A stretch of DNA of 64,000 nt from JBBDYG01 sp040901765 (lineage in GTDB: Bacteria; Planctomycetota; Planctomycetia; Pirellulales; Lacipirellulaceae): NCBI GenBank assembly GCA_040901765.1, contig JBBDYG010000109.1, positions 1 to 64,000 on the forward strand, written 5' to 3'. How positions within the stretch are numbered: position 1 is the stretch's first letter; each line of letters begins with the position of its first letter. A program made the position numbers and the translations under genes. Below the pieces are notes generated by a model. It worked only from the letters and a program-made list of their open reading frames with translations. It was not told the origin of the DNA and did no database searches. This document shows, one piece after another, positions 1 through 7,153 of this stretch.

Positions 1-350
1 TCCAGGTCGCCGGCCCGGGGGGAACTTACGTTCCGCCGTTCGGCGGGGCCGCGAAGCTCGATCGCTTCGGTGGTGACCGAGAGCGTGTGCTCTTTGAAGT
101 CGATATGGAGCGAATCGAATTCTTCGTCCAAGGCCACCAGCTCTCGAAAAATATCTGCGGGTGTGGTGATCGGCCGCGGATAGCAGGTTTTGGCAATCCG
201 CGCGGCGAGCGATTCAAGTTGCGTAATCAGGCGGCGTAGCTCGCGGTCGGTGTCCGGTTCGAGCAGCCGCTCCTGGCAGCGTTGCCACTCGAGCGTGGGC
301 AGTGTGAAGCAGGAGCCAAGTTGATCCTTGAGCACCAACCGCTCCTGCAT
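1..350 (-). CDS. Partial hypothetical protein of the ubiquitin-fold island
   Basis: This frame is open to the window edge, so the C-terminus is missing. I translated it directly: it begins MQERLVLKDQLG and contains LRRLITQLESLAARIAK and ALDEEFDSLHIDFKEHTL, a believable mixed helix/strand protein. The frame stays open upstream (RYGPYLCKKLWRVAVD precedes the ATG), so a GTG at 356 or a truncated N-terminus are alternatives, and no good ribosome site is visible. From memory it resembles a planctomycete family that accompanies ubiquitin-like modules, but I cannot verify that. The last visible codons run into a palindromic stretch (about 13-50). Confidence 0.55.
   Translation of the reverse strand, partial: MQERLVLKDQLGSCFTLPTLEWQRCQERLLEPDTDRELRRLITQLESLAARIAKTCYPRPITTPADIFRELVALDEEFDSLHIDFKEHTLSVTTEAIELRGPAERRNVSSPRAGDL
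13..50. repeat. Short palindromic element inside a coding frame
   Basis: Two adjacent small palindromes, GGAACTTACGTTCC and CCGCCGTTCGGCGG, sit where the partial island protein should continue. The encoded residues (RGPAERRNVSSP) look unlike the preceding protein, which suggests an in-frame repeat insertion. The window edge prevents a firm call. Confidence 0.35.
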
Positions 351-426
351 GTCCACGGCAACGCGCCATAGTTTTTTACATAGGTAGGGTCCATAACGGG
401 TTATCCCGCAGGTAAGGGGAAGAAAG

Positions 427-457
427 GGGCCGGAGCGACAATGTGCCGCTCCGGCCC
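427..457 (-). terminator. Hairpin terminator after the ubiquitin-fold gene
   Basis: An 11-bp perfect stem (GGGCCGGAGCG with CGCTCCGGCCC) has a 9-base loop and is followed on the minus strand by a pyrimidine-rich run. It lies 18 bases past the stop of the ubiquitin-fold gene and separates it from the partial gene at the window edge. Confidence 0.55.
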
Positions 458-474
458 ACAACGAATACCGCGCA

Positions 475-693
475 TTATGCCCCGTGAATTTTTTGGGGCG
501 TGAAGCTCACGCGGTCGCCTTCCTGCAAGGTCTGGTCTCGCGGCGCGGATTGCCGGTTGACCCGGATCAGGTAGCCGCTCGGGTCGCCGCTGTGGACCTG
601 CTGCGCAAACAGCTCGGCTACCGTGGTGCCGTGCGTGATCTCCAGATGGTCGGCGAAGCCGCCGCCATCACAGTTGATGAAAAAGATTTTCAC
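475..693 (-). CDS. MoaD/ThiS-like ubiquitin-fold (beta-grasp) protein
   Basis: This 72-residue protein starts VKIFFINCDGGG, then has EITHGTTVAEL, YLIRVNRQ and LQEGDRVSFTP. That is the strand-helix-strand-strand layout of ThiS, MoaD and bacterial ubiquitin-like proteins. I chose a GTG start at 693 because AGGAG lies about 10 bases upstream; the longer frame to 804 has no such site and an uncharacteristic sequence. The tail is KIHGA, not the GlyGly needed for E1 adenylation in classical family members, so conjugation or sulfur transfer is uncertain. No E1 (ThiF), E2 or JAB protease is visible in the window. The strongest inference is a ubiquitin-fold component of the surrounding island. Confidence 0.75.
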   Translation of the reverse strand: MKIFFINCDGGGFADHLEITHGTTVAELFAQQVHSGDPSGYLIRVNRQSAPRDQTLQEGDRVSFTPQKIHGA

Positions 694-758
694 TGGGTAA
701 GAACTCCTGGGGTGTATGGGACCGAAAGGGAAGTGAAAGATGCGGCACGTAAATTTGA

Positions 759-950
759 TCAGACGGGACACAGCGCGTAGCGCTGGGCATCGAGCTCGTC
801 CCAATCGACGTAGCTGGCTAGCTCGTCGTACGGCTCGGGATCGTGCTGGACGGTGACCGGATCGGCCAGCGAAAAGCCGAGCCCCGCCACCGTGCGGCGG
901 CTTTCGCCGGTGGCCGCGGCCACCAAGCGGTTCAGATGATGTTGGGTCAT
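759..950 (-). CDS. Small conserved island protein, function unknown
   Basis: This 63-residue protein begins MTQHHLNRLVAAATGESR and ends in an acidic, tyrosine-rich tail (DPEPYDELASYVDWDELD). An AGGAG sits 7 bases before the ATG. The start resembles a short helix-turn-helix-like segment followed by GLGFSL, but I do not recognise a characterised family. It sits directly upstream of the ubiquitin-fold gene on the same strand (65-base gap to the GTG), so the two are probably co-transcribed. Confidence 0.65.
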   Translation of the reverse strand: MTQHHLNRLVAAATGESRRTVAGLGFSLADPVTVQHDPEPYDELASYVDWDELDAQRYALCPV

Positions 951-1046
951 GAGGGTGCTCCTATGAGGTGGAAGAGTTTAGTTAGTACCAGCCGCAAGGG
1001 GATGGGAAACAGGAGACAGGAAACGGGAGACAGGGAACAGATGTGA

Positions 1047-1799
1047 TCACAGCGGCGCGCCGGTGATTGAGATTGGAACCAGTCCACTCTCATTCATCGC
1101 GAGCGCCAGCTCATCGAGCAGGTCGGCCCCCTCCCACTCCTTGTCAGGGTTCCAGAATTCGCGCTCACCCAGAATGTCGAGATAGAACAGAGCCTGAATC
1201 CGCCGGGCGAGTTTTACGATTGCTTCGGTGCTCAGTGTGGCCGGATCACGAATCCCAGCCGCGGGAGGCTCGAGCTTCATCGCAATACCCGCGGCGGCAA
1301 GCGCCAAACTCACATCGGAATTGGCAGCCGGAACGTTGTTCGTCGGAAACTCGGCGACCCGCGCAAGCAGCGACTTGCCGTCTGCACCCGAGGAGCGAAC
1401 CAAGCTAGATCCTTCATGGCAGGTTTCCGTGTCCCAATCGACGAGAATCACCCGCGGGGCGGGCGACTCCGCGAATACTTCTTGCACCACGCCGCCCGAG
1501 ACGCTGATCACGAGCGCCCTTCGTCCTTCCGCCGGAGTCATCCCGGGGGCCGGTCCGGCAGGCGCCGAAGAAGCTGTTGGCGGTATGTGAAGCTGCTGAC
1601 CGTCAGCTTCCCGATTCAGTTCGTCGCAGACGGATTGGGCAAGTCGCAGTCGAAGCTCGACGGGCAGATGGCTGCCGAACGTGACGCAATCTTCATCCTG
1701 GATCTGAGTATCCGCGTTGTGGACCACGTAGGTCGGCTCGTCATCGAACTCATGCTGGACGACGTATTGCGGCGGTGCCGAATCAGTTGTTTGTGGCAT
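1047..1799 (-). CDS. Hypothetical island protein, 250 aa
   Basis: The start is the ATG at 1799, with AAAGGA 6 bases upstream; the much longer open frame reading back to 2594 is out of frame with the ATPase and is an artefact. The N-terminal part is acidic (QHEFDDEPTYVVHN, DTQIQDEDCV). A central strand-rich segment, RALVISVSGGVVQEVF then PRVILVDWDTE, suggests a small alpha/beta domain, and the C-terminal third is helical. No signal peptide or membrane segment is present. It follows the AAA ATPase by 40 bases, so it is probably in the same operon. I cannot name a family. Confidence 0.7.
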   Translation of the reverse strand: MPQTTDSAPPQYVVQHEFDDEPTYVVHNADTQIQDEDCVTFGSHLPVELRLRLAQSVCDELNREADGQQLHIPPTASSAPAGPAPGMTPAEGRRALVISVSGGVVQEVFAESPAPRVILVDWDTETCHEGSSLVRSSGADGKSLLARVAEFPTNNVPAANSDVSLALAAAGIAMKLEPPAAGIRDPATLSTEAIVKLARRIQALFYLDILGEREFWNPDKEWEGADLLDELALAMNESGLVPISITGAPL

Positions 1800-1839
1800 A
1801 ACATTCCTTTCTGAGTTCTGACTTACATTCGCAATATGC

Positions 1840-3333
1840 TCAGTTGGCCGACGGGTCGATGTTGATCGCCCGGCGCTTGGAGCTACCGGTCGGCCGGAAC
1901 TGGTAAATGCCCGCCGCATCAGCAGATAAGCACCGGCCGCTGGCCCACTGCCGCAGCCGCTCGACCGAGTCGCTGGCGGTGATCGCCACCGGCACGACCT
2001 GCTTGGCCGCTTCCGAGAGCGGCAGATCCAGCAGCGCCGCCAACCGGCAGCAGGCTTTGATCTCGGCGCCGGTCCATTGATCATCAGCTGGCTGGGACTC
2101 TTTCGCGTCGATGCCGAAGTGATCCCGGTACATTCGCCAGATGGCATCCTTGGCAGCTCGACTGGGCAGGTCGAGAAAGAACACGCCATCAAACCGCTCG
2201 GCCCGCGTAAATTCCGGCGGCAGCCGTGAAACATCATTGGCCGAGCAAACCATAAACACGTCCGACGTGTGGTCGTTGAGCCATGACAGTAGCGTTCCAA
2301 ACATGCGGGCCGAGACGCCGCTGTCCGTGGCACCGGAGCCAGCCACGCCGCTGAGCGCCTTGTCGATTTCGTCGATGAAGAGGATGCAGGGCGCCATCGC
2401 GTCGATCGTTGCCAGCGCTTGCCGAGTCCGTTCTTCACTTTGACCGACGAGCGAGCCCATGAGGCTTCCCACGTCAAGCACGAGCGTGGGCCTGCCGATC
2501 TCGTTGCCGAGCGCTTTGGCGACGGCTGATTTACCGGTGCCCGGAACGCCGAGGAGCAGGATGCCACATGGAGCACAGCTCGACGCGCCAGCAAGACGCG
2601 GTCGCAACGCCCGCCGACAAAACGCCTTCAATGCGTCGAGCCCACCCTGATCGTCAAATGTCTCGCTGCCGCGATGAAGCAAGAGCATCCCTCCCTTGGC
2701 CAGTGTCTCGGCCTTAAGCTTCCACAGCGTGCTTGGCTCCAAATGGCCATGACGCACGAGCGCCAGCGCAAAGGCATTTTCGGCCTCCTGGCGGGTTAGT
2801 CCCGCCGCGGCATCGATGACGCGGTCAAGTTCAGCGCCGTCGGGCAGGTCTTCAGGTTCGGTCGCCACGCCGCGGGCAATCTCCAACAGTTCTTCGCGGC
2901 TCGGCAGCGGATGCTCAATCACGACGAACTGCCGCTCGAGCTCCGGCGGAAGTTGTACAACCGGCGCGACGATAATCAGGAACGTCCGCTGCTGCTTGCC
3001 CCGTTCGAGCTGCTTGAGCACGGCCTGAACCACCTCGGCTGATTGGAGGAACCGGTGAAAAGTCACGAGTACCATCAGACTCGATGTGCCGCTGTTGCCG
3101 AGCGCCTCGAGGGCGCGAATGGCCGCCGGCGGATCGGTCCCGGAGGCTTCGTCAGGCGCGACGTGCCCGGCAATCCGCAGCCCGGACACGATGTCCCACG
3201 TAGCCAAGTTCCAATGCTCATCGCGGCAGAGCGCGGCTATCGACCGGAGGGCCTCGGCGGGTTCAAAGGAACAAACCCAAATCCCCGTGAAGCACGCGCG
3301 GACGTAAGGCAGAAGTTCTTTTTGCAATGCCAT
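1840..3333 (-). CDS. Ycf46-like AAA+ ATPase
   Basis: This 497-residue protein has an N-terminal non-catalytic half containing WNLATWDIVSGLR (41-53) and a C-terminal AAA+ domain. Walker A GVPGTGKS is at 262-269, Walker B ILFIDE at 317-322, a sensor-1 stretch follows (MVCSANDVSRLP), and TRAERFDG supplies the arginine-finger region. This two-part layout is that of Ycf46-type AAA proteins, whose cyanobacterial member is linked to regulation of inorganic carbon use. The start is the ATG at 3333. Neighbours of the DUF1257 (Ycf35) and DUF2997 types strengthen the assignment. An AAA remodeller serving the ubiquitin-fold module is inference. Confidence 0.85.
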   Translation of the reverse strand: MALQKELLPYVRACFTGIWVCSFEPAEALRSIAALCRDEHWNLATWDIVSGLRIAGHVAPDEASGTDPPAAIRALEALGNSGTSSLMVLVTFHRFLQSAEVVQAVLKQLERGKQQRTFLIIVAPVVQLPPELERQFVVIEHPLPSREELLEIARGVATEPEDLPDGAELDRVIDAAAGLTRQEAENAFALALVRHGHLEPSTLWKLKAETLAKGGMLLLHRGSETFDDQGGLDALKAFCRRALRPRLAGASSCAPCGILLLGVPGTGKSAVAKALGNEIGRPTLVLDVGSLMGSLVGQSEERTRQALATIDAMAPCILFIDEIDKALSGVAGSGATDSGVSARMFGTLLSWLNDHTSDVFMVCSANDVSRLPPEFTRAERFDGVFFLDLPSRAAKDAIWRMYRDHFGIDAKESQPADDQWTGAEIKACCRLAALLDLPLSEAAKQVVPVAITASDSVERLRQWASGRCLSADAAGIYQFRPTGSSKRRAINIDPSAN

Positions 3334-3388
3334 AGGCAATGGCGTTCCCTTTCTTGAAAAACGGGGTAAGCGAGCGTAGCGCAGGATC

Positions 3389-4066
3389 CTACGCCAACGT
3401 CCGCCGCAGTTGGCTGGCAATCACGCGAAACCAACCACGGACTTCGCCCCCTGGATCGCGATCATCCAATAAACCGGGTGTCATTCGCGGCGTGGCCCAG
3501 CGATGGAGCCAGCGTTTGGTTCTTTGAGCAAGTCGTCGCTGAACTCACCGAGACAACCCAGCCCACCTTGCGCAGCCGACTCGGGTTTCGAATTGCCGCT
3601 TGGCTATGACCTCGGAGACACAGTCGTCGTCGGTCACGGAGATTTCGGGGCCGCCAGCATCCGCGATCGCTCGCGGGTGAAGATAATTCTCAAGCGCTCG
3701 CTTCGTGGCGAGGGTGGCGAAACAACCGGGGCGAGCATTGATCTGACGGGCCAACCGGCGGCGCAACTGGGCTTCGGGTTCAGCCTCCCGGTCATAAATG
3801 TGGATTTCGGGAAGACCTAATGGCGCCAATCGCGACGACCACAGCGCGAGCGGGCTGCCGCCCACCGGAAGCAGCAATAACTCGCCGCGATCAGCCAGGT
3901 GGCCGAGATCGGGCACGCTGGCATCCGCTGCATGTAAGTCGCGGGAGATGTGGAGCAGGAACTCGAGGTCGTGAGCCCCTTCGACAACGACGATCAGCGA
4001 AGGGCGAACCTGTGAGGAGGCTGCGAGTTCTTGCAAGGAAGAGCGAAGGTCGGTAGTGCATATCAC
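3389..4066 (-). pseudogene. TOPRIM-domain protein interrupted by an in-frame TGA
   Basis: The frame starts at a GTG (4066) with GGAGG about 9 bases upstream, overlapping the end of the DUF2997 gene. TOPRIM signatures are visible: VVVEGAHD with Glu29, and IHIYDREAE with Asp92 and Glu94. Codon 174 is TGA (3545-3547), yet the same frame continues for 51 more codons of clearly coding sequence, such as LAQRTKRWLHRWATPRM and LLDDRDPGGEVRGW, to a TAG at 3389-3391. The likeliest event is CGA to TGA, giving a truncated or dead protein; a sequencing error or readthrough are alternatives. TOPRIM folds usually serve metal-dependent nucleases, topoisomerases or primases. Confidence 0.7.
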
Positions 4067-4275
4067 GAGGCGGAACCTCCGCGCGAGGCACCCAGGGGAA
4101 CCGATTCGCCTGCGGTCAACTCGGCATACATCTCGGCGGTTGGCTGATCGCTGCGGGCAATGCCAAGAGCCTGCTCAAGCTGGCTGCTGGCATCACGGCA
4201 CTCACTGCCAGTAAATCCCTTCGTTTCGATTCGCGTCTCGCCGCTCGCTGTGACCATGACTTCGATCATCTTCAT
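4063..4275 (-). CDS. DUF2997 family protein
   Basis: This 70-residue protein opens MKMIEVMVTASGETRIETKG and continues FTGSECRDASSQLEQALG. That is the hallmark of DUF2997: two strands, a GETRIETKGFxG turn, a conserved cysteine and one helix. Function is unknown. Its ATG overlaps the stop of the DUF1257 gene (ATGA), and its own stop overlaps the GTG of the TOPRIM gene, so the three are translationally coupled. In cyanobacteria DUF2997 genes are commonly neighbours of the Ycf35-type DUF1257 gene. Confidence 0.85.
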   Translation of the reverse strand: MKMIEVMVTASGETRIETKGFTGSECRDASSQLEQALGIARSDQPTAEMYAELTAGESVPLGASRGGSAS

Positions 4276-4640
4276 AGGCCACCTCCTACCTGAACGGTGA
4301 GCTTGATCGAGCCACCCTCGAGCGGCTGCTCGGTCACCGTGTGGCCCTGCCGGCGCGCTTCGATCCGGATTTTTTCGGCGGCGTAGGCCTGCAGAAACCG
4401 GTCGAGCTGCGCAGGATCGCCCCAACGGCCTTCAAAGTGGTCGTAGCGTAGTCGGCCCGTGGAAGTCTCGCAGACAACGGGATAATTCCAGCCAGGAAGC
4501 GGGACGGCGAGACCGGTGGCGGATGCCGAGAAGAGTTGATGTGTGCCGACCGCCGGCGGCAGAAGTCTTAGCCGCTGGCAGGCTTGCTCGACGGCAACTG
4601 GATCACGGATTTGGCTCTGAATGGTCACGATTTGACTCAA
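4272..4640 (-). CDS. DUF1257 (Ycf35-like) protein
   Basis: This 122-residue protein has the DUF1257 pattern: an N-terminal QIRDPVAVEQACQRL segment, then LPGWNYPVVCETSTGRLRYDHFEGRWGD in two contiguous blocks, then a long helix AAEKIRIEARRQGHTV and a final strand. The family covers plastid/cyanobacterial Ycf35 and many planctomycete homologues; the biochemical role is unknown. It overlaps the lipoprotein gene upstream by 38 bases and the DUF2997 gene downstream by 4 bases. The protein looks complete. Confidence 0.85.
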   Translation of the reverse strand: MSQIVTIQSQIRDPVAVEQACQRLRLLPPAVGTHQLFSASATGLAVPLPGWNYPVVCETSTGRLRYDHFEGRWGDPAQLDRFLQAYAAEKIRIEARRQGHTVTEQPLEGGSIKLTVQVGGGL

Positions 4641-5148
4641 TGGGGGGTTCCTCCGGTAGGTTGTGAGTAAGTAAGGGAGTCCAGTGCGGTTCGCCTCGCG
4701 ACGGCAGTAGCCGCGGCTCCTCGGCTAAAAACTCGGTCATTAACAGCTCGCACAATTGGGCGTCAACGGCCTCGGGCGTGCGGGCATCGCGCAATAGCAG
4801 ACCTGCGAAGTAGAGGGCCGCGATGATCACCACCACGGTGCCGGCCAGTGGGACGAGGACCGCCAGCAGCGACTCGGTCCGCCGGTCCCGGGCGATTTGG
4901 CAGCGCTCAGATTCAAGCTCGTTCCAGCCGCCAGAGAGATTCTCTCGTTCGTCCTGAACGTCATGATGAACATCGGCGAGTTTGTGGTGAGCAGCGGCCA
5001 CTTCGCGGTAGTGCTTGCTCATCTCGAGGTTTTGGGCGGCCTGGCGATCGGCTGCTTCGCGGCTGATGGCGACCGCGCGGTCGTCGCTACAGCCGACGAG
5101 CAGAGTCGTCACGAGCCGCAAGAGTAGGATCAGGTGGTTTTGATTCAT
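4603..5148 (-). CDS. Coiled-coil lipoprotein with a central membrane helix
   Basis: This 181-residue protein has a short N-terminal hydrophobic run ending in a lipobox-like LLVGC (cysteine 20). A charged helical segment follows, rich in His, Glu and Arg (SKHYREVAAAHHKLADVHHD), then a strong membrane helix LLAVLVPLAGTVVVIIAALY (about residues 94-113) and a proline-rich cytoplasm-like tail. It overlaps the DUF1257 gene downstream and the small membrane protein upstream, so it belongs to the island operon. It may anchor the module to the inner membrane; that is inference. Confidence 0.65.
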   Translation of the reverse strand: MNQNHLILLLRLVTTLLVGCSDDRAVAISREAADRQAAQNLEMSKHYREVAAAHHKLADVHHDVQDERENLSGGWNELESERCQIARDRRTESLLAVLVPLAGTVVVIIAALYFAGLLLRDARTPEAVDAQLCELLMTEFLAEEPRLLPSRGEPHWTPLLTHNLPEEPPIESNRDHSEPNP

Positions 5149-5290
5149 GGGCAGTCTCCTGGGGATAAAAACGGGCGAGGATTCGTCGCAACAGATGTTC
5201 GAGCGCCCGCCGCCAGCGAACCTCGCGGGCTAGGACGAGCGCGAGCAACAGAATTGTGAGTACGAGAAACAGCGTGATGGTTAGTAACAT
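5087..5290 (-). CDS. Small single-span membrane protein
   Basis: A 67-residue protein starts MLLTITLFLVLTILLLALVL, a membrane helix, followed by a basic segment (REVRWRRALEHLLRRILARF) and a polar tail. The start is uncertain: the frame extends upstream to a TTG at 5353, and no strong ribosome site marks the ATG at 5290. Its 3' end overlaps the start of the lipoprotein gene by 62 bases, which supports co-translation. Function unknown. Confidence 0.5.
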   Translation of the reverse strand: MLLTITLFLVLTILLLALVLAREVRWRRALEHLLRRILARFYPQETAHESKPPDPTLAARDDSARRL

Positions 5291-5374
5291 CAAGAACTTT
5301 CGTGGAAAGGTTGTGGGGATCTGATCGACATCGGAGACGTTTTGCGTTAGCAATCGGCAACGGCTATGTCCGAG

Positions 5375-5596
5375 TCAATCTCTTATGCCCCGTTTTCGCC
5401 GCGACTTTAGTTTCGGCTTCTCTCCGGCATAGGGCGCATTCGATTGGGAGGCCGAATGCTTACGCTGCCCATCTTCGTCGAGCAATCGCTTGGCAACCCG
5501 CTGGGTAATCAGATCGATCAGCCGCTGTAGGGGTCGTGTATCGAGCCGTGTCAACGGACTATCGTCGGCCGATTGCCTAGTGACGCGATTCTTCAT
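5375..5596 (-). CDS. Possible small basic island protein
   Basis: A 73-residue frame contains a believable amphipathic helix (LQRLIDLITQRVAKRLLDED) and a basic tail (KPKLKSRRKRGIRD). It lies between the recombinase remnant and the membrane-protein genes on the same strand. No ribosome site precedes the ATG at 5596, and a palindromic repeat directly abuts its start, so its upstream region may have been replaced. It could be an accessory subunit of the island or a spurious frame. Confidence 0.4.
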   Translation of the reverse strand: MKNRVTRQSADDSPLTRLDTRPLQRLIDLITQRVAKRLLDEDGQRKHSASQSNAPYAGEKPKLKSRRKRGIRD

Positions 5597-5601
5597 GTTG
5601 A

Positions 5602-5670
5602 TTTTTCGCCGAGGGCGTCGCCCCCGGCGGCTTTATGTACCCAAAGATCGGCGGCCTCAACAGGCCGCCT
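5602..5670. repeat. REP-like double palindrome
   Basis: Two hairpin arms, around CCGAGGGCGTCGCCCCCGG and GCGGCCTCAACAGGCCGC, are joined by a linker. The element begins immediately after the point where the serine recombinase loses similarity, and it supplies that gene's stop codon. Confidence 0.6.
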
Positions 5671-6052
5671 GCCTCGTGTCCACGTTGTCGTTGAGGGCGA
5701 TCACACGAGTTTCGTGATCCTCCGCGAGCTCGCAGAAGTCGAGTGCTCGCGCCCTTCGCAGAATGCGTCCCAGATCCTCGGCCAGCACCAGATCGTACAG
5801 GCCGCTTTCCAGGGCCTCCCCGGCCTGCGCAAGCTCCTTACGGTCGAGCCGCTCGCCGCTCCCGTGGCCGACGATCACTACAATCTCGACACTCTCACCA
5901 ATGTTTTCGGCGACCCAGCGGCGATGCATCTGTTCTTGGTCATCGAGCGAGCGGATATCCTGCTGGCCATTGCCCGGGCTGCTCACCCGGCAAATCATGA
6001 GAATCCGAATACAGCGCCCGTCCTTGGGCGCGAGGGAGGGGGAAAGGGCCAT
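5657..6052 (-). pseudogene. Serine recombinase, N-terminal fragment
   Basis: The 131-residue frame has the resolvase catalytic domain start: RILMICRVSS with the nucleophilic serine, then SLDDQEQMHRRW, GSGERLDRKEL and LVLAEDLGRILRRA, ending at VIALNDNVDT. Large serine recombinases continue for several hundred residues with zinc-ribbon and coiled-coil DNA-binding domains; here the protein stops after RQAAC, inside a palindromic repeat. I chose the ATG at 6052 because MALSPSLAPKDGRCIR looks like the family's usual leader. The fragment is presumably inactive and is a relic of the element that carried the island. Confidence 0.75.
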
Positions 6053-6277
6053 CGTAACGTCTCTTTGGCATCCGTGCTGGATGCCAACAGGAGAGCAATG
6101 GCTTGGACGACTGCGGCGCGCAGAAAGGCCATGACGATCACTTCCTGGACAGCGCATCCCCGCTAAAATGCGGGGGCTGCGGTAACAGCACCGCAGCTAA
6201 AGCCGTCGCAGCCAAATCTATACCCTTGGGCACGCTCGGCACACGGAGTGTGCCTACTACTAAGTGCATGGTTTCCC

Positions 6278-6307
6278 CACCTTGTACCCCGCCGCAATCC
6301 CGCTAAA
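6278..6307 (+). promoter_or_regulatory. Putative sigma70-type promoter of rpsR
   Basis: TTGTAC and TAAAAT are separated by 16 bases, about 50 bases before the rpsR start codon. The block CCCGCTAAAATG that contains the -10 hexamer is also present near 6160-6173, just past the island. Confidence 0.4.
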
Positions 6308-6355
6308 ATGTGTGGTCCGGTCCCAATCACGGTTTCCTCCACGCCAGGACGAGTT

Positions 6356-6640
6356 ATGGCCAGCGGTTATCAATACCAAAATCAGCAGAACCAACAGAAC
6401 AAGCGCGGCTCGAACATAAAGAAGATCCCCAAGAAGGATCCGATCTTCATCGACGGCATTCGCCCCAAGCCGATGTACATCGACTACAAAGACCTTGATC
6501 TGCTGACGAAGCTCACCAACCGCCACGGCAAGATCGTCAGCCGCCGCAAGTCAGGCTGCCACGCCGTGAGCCAACACGCCGTCGCCGAAGCCATCAAACG
6601 GGCCCGCTTCATGGCCTTGTTGCCTTACGTCGGCGATTGA
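6356..6640 (+). CDS. rpsR: Small ribosomal subunit protein bS18
   Basis: This 94-residue protein carries the bS18 core: IDYKDLDLLTKLTNRHGKIV, then RRKSGCHAVSQHAVAEAIKRARFMALLPYV. The family's usual P[RK][RK]xTG segment appears as RRKSG, and the C-terminal helix RARxMALLPY is canonical. bS18 binds 16S rRNA with bS6 on the 30S platform. The start is the ATG at 6356; the Gln/Asn-rich leader (YQYQNQQNQQNKR) is an unusual low-complexity extension. It stands alone, without rpsF, ssb or rplI beside it. Confidence 0.93.
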   Translation: MASGYQYQNQQNQQNKRGSNIKKIPKKDPIFIDGIRPKPMYIDYKDLDLLTKLTNRHGKIVSRRKSGCHAVSQHAVAEAIKRARFMALLPYVGD

Positions 6641-6649
6641 CGATTGCGG

Positions 6650-6720
6650 AATTCGGAGTGCGGAATGCGGAGTCTTAATCCGTTTTCATTCCGCAATCCT
6701 CATTCCGCAATCCGCATTCG
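6650..6720. repeat. Interspersed GGAATGCGGA-type repeat
   Basis: The stretch is built from GGAATTCGGAGTGCGGAATG units followed by their reverse complements (CATTCCGCAATCC). It fills the whole gap between rpsR and the thioesterase gene, and related units recur near 40040-40072. Confidence 0.6.
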
Positions 6721-7149
6721 ATGCCTATGTCCCGCAGCTTCCACACGACCCGGTTTGTCGAATTCTCCGACACCGACATGGCGGGGATTATGCACTTTGC
6801 GGCGTTCTTCCGTTACATGGAGTCCGCCGAGCACGAGCTGCTGCGGAGCGTCGGCCTGAGCGTTCACAATACCTGGGGCGACGTCGCCCTGAGCTTTCCC
6901 CGCGTCGCTGCGGCTTGTAACTTCTCGTCACCCGCGCGGTGCGAAGATGTGCTCGACATCGAAATCGCCGTCAAGCGGCTGGGCACGAAGAGCGTCACCT
7001 ACCAGTTCCACATTCGCCACGAGGGCCGTGAGGTCGCCAACGGCGAAATGACCAGCGTCTGCTGCCGCGTGCGACCTGGGGAACTGGTCGAATCGATACC
7101 CATTCCCGCTGAAATCGCCGATGGATTAAAGCAGTTCGTCGTGGAATGA
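6721..7149 (+). CDS. YbgC-type hotdog acyl-CoA thioesterase
   Basis: This 142-residue single-domain hotdog protein hydrolyses acyl-CoA thioesters in the cytoplasm. The 4HBT signature is clear near the N-terminus: RFVEFSDTDMAGIMHFAAFF, with the catalytic-site Asp in DTDMAGIMH, then a long helix (RYMESAEHELLRSVG) and three strands. The start could be the ATG at 6727, because the first ATG touches the upstream repeat. The closest relatives include the Tol-Pal-associated YbgC, but no tol genes are nearby, so the substrate is unknown. Confidence 0.85.
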   Translation: MPMSRSFHTTRFVEFSDTDMAGIMHFAAFFRYMESAEHELLRSVGLSVHNTWGDVALSFPRVAAACNFSSPARCEDVLDIEIAVKRLGTKSVTYQFHIRHEGREVANGEMTSVCCRVRPGELVESIPIPAEIADGLKQFVVE

Positions 7150-7153
7150 GATC

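Noticed and set aside
1047..2594. A 515-residue open frame on the minus strand
   Set aside because: Only its last 250 residues (from 1799) are coding; the first half is the ATPase gene read in the wrong frame.
3545..3547. Selenocysteine at the internal TGA of the TOPRIM gene
   Set aside because: The position is flanked by Arg-rich sequence and a CGA to TGA change explains it; no SECIS-like hairpin was evident right after the TGA, and TOPRIM proteins are not known selenoproteins.
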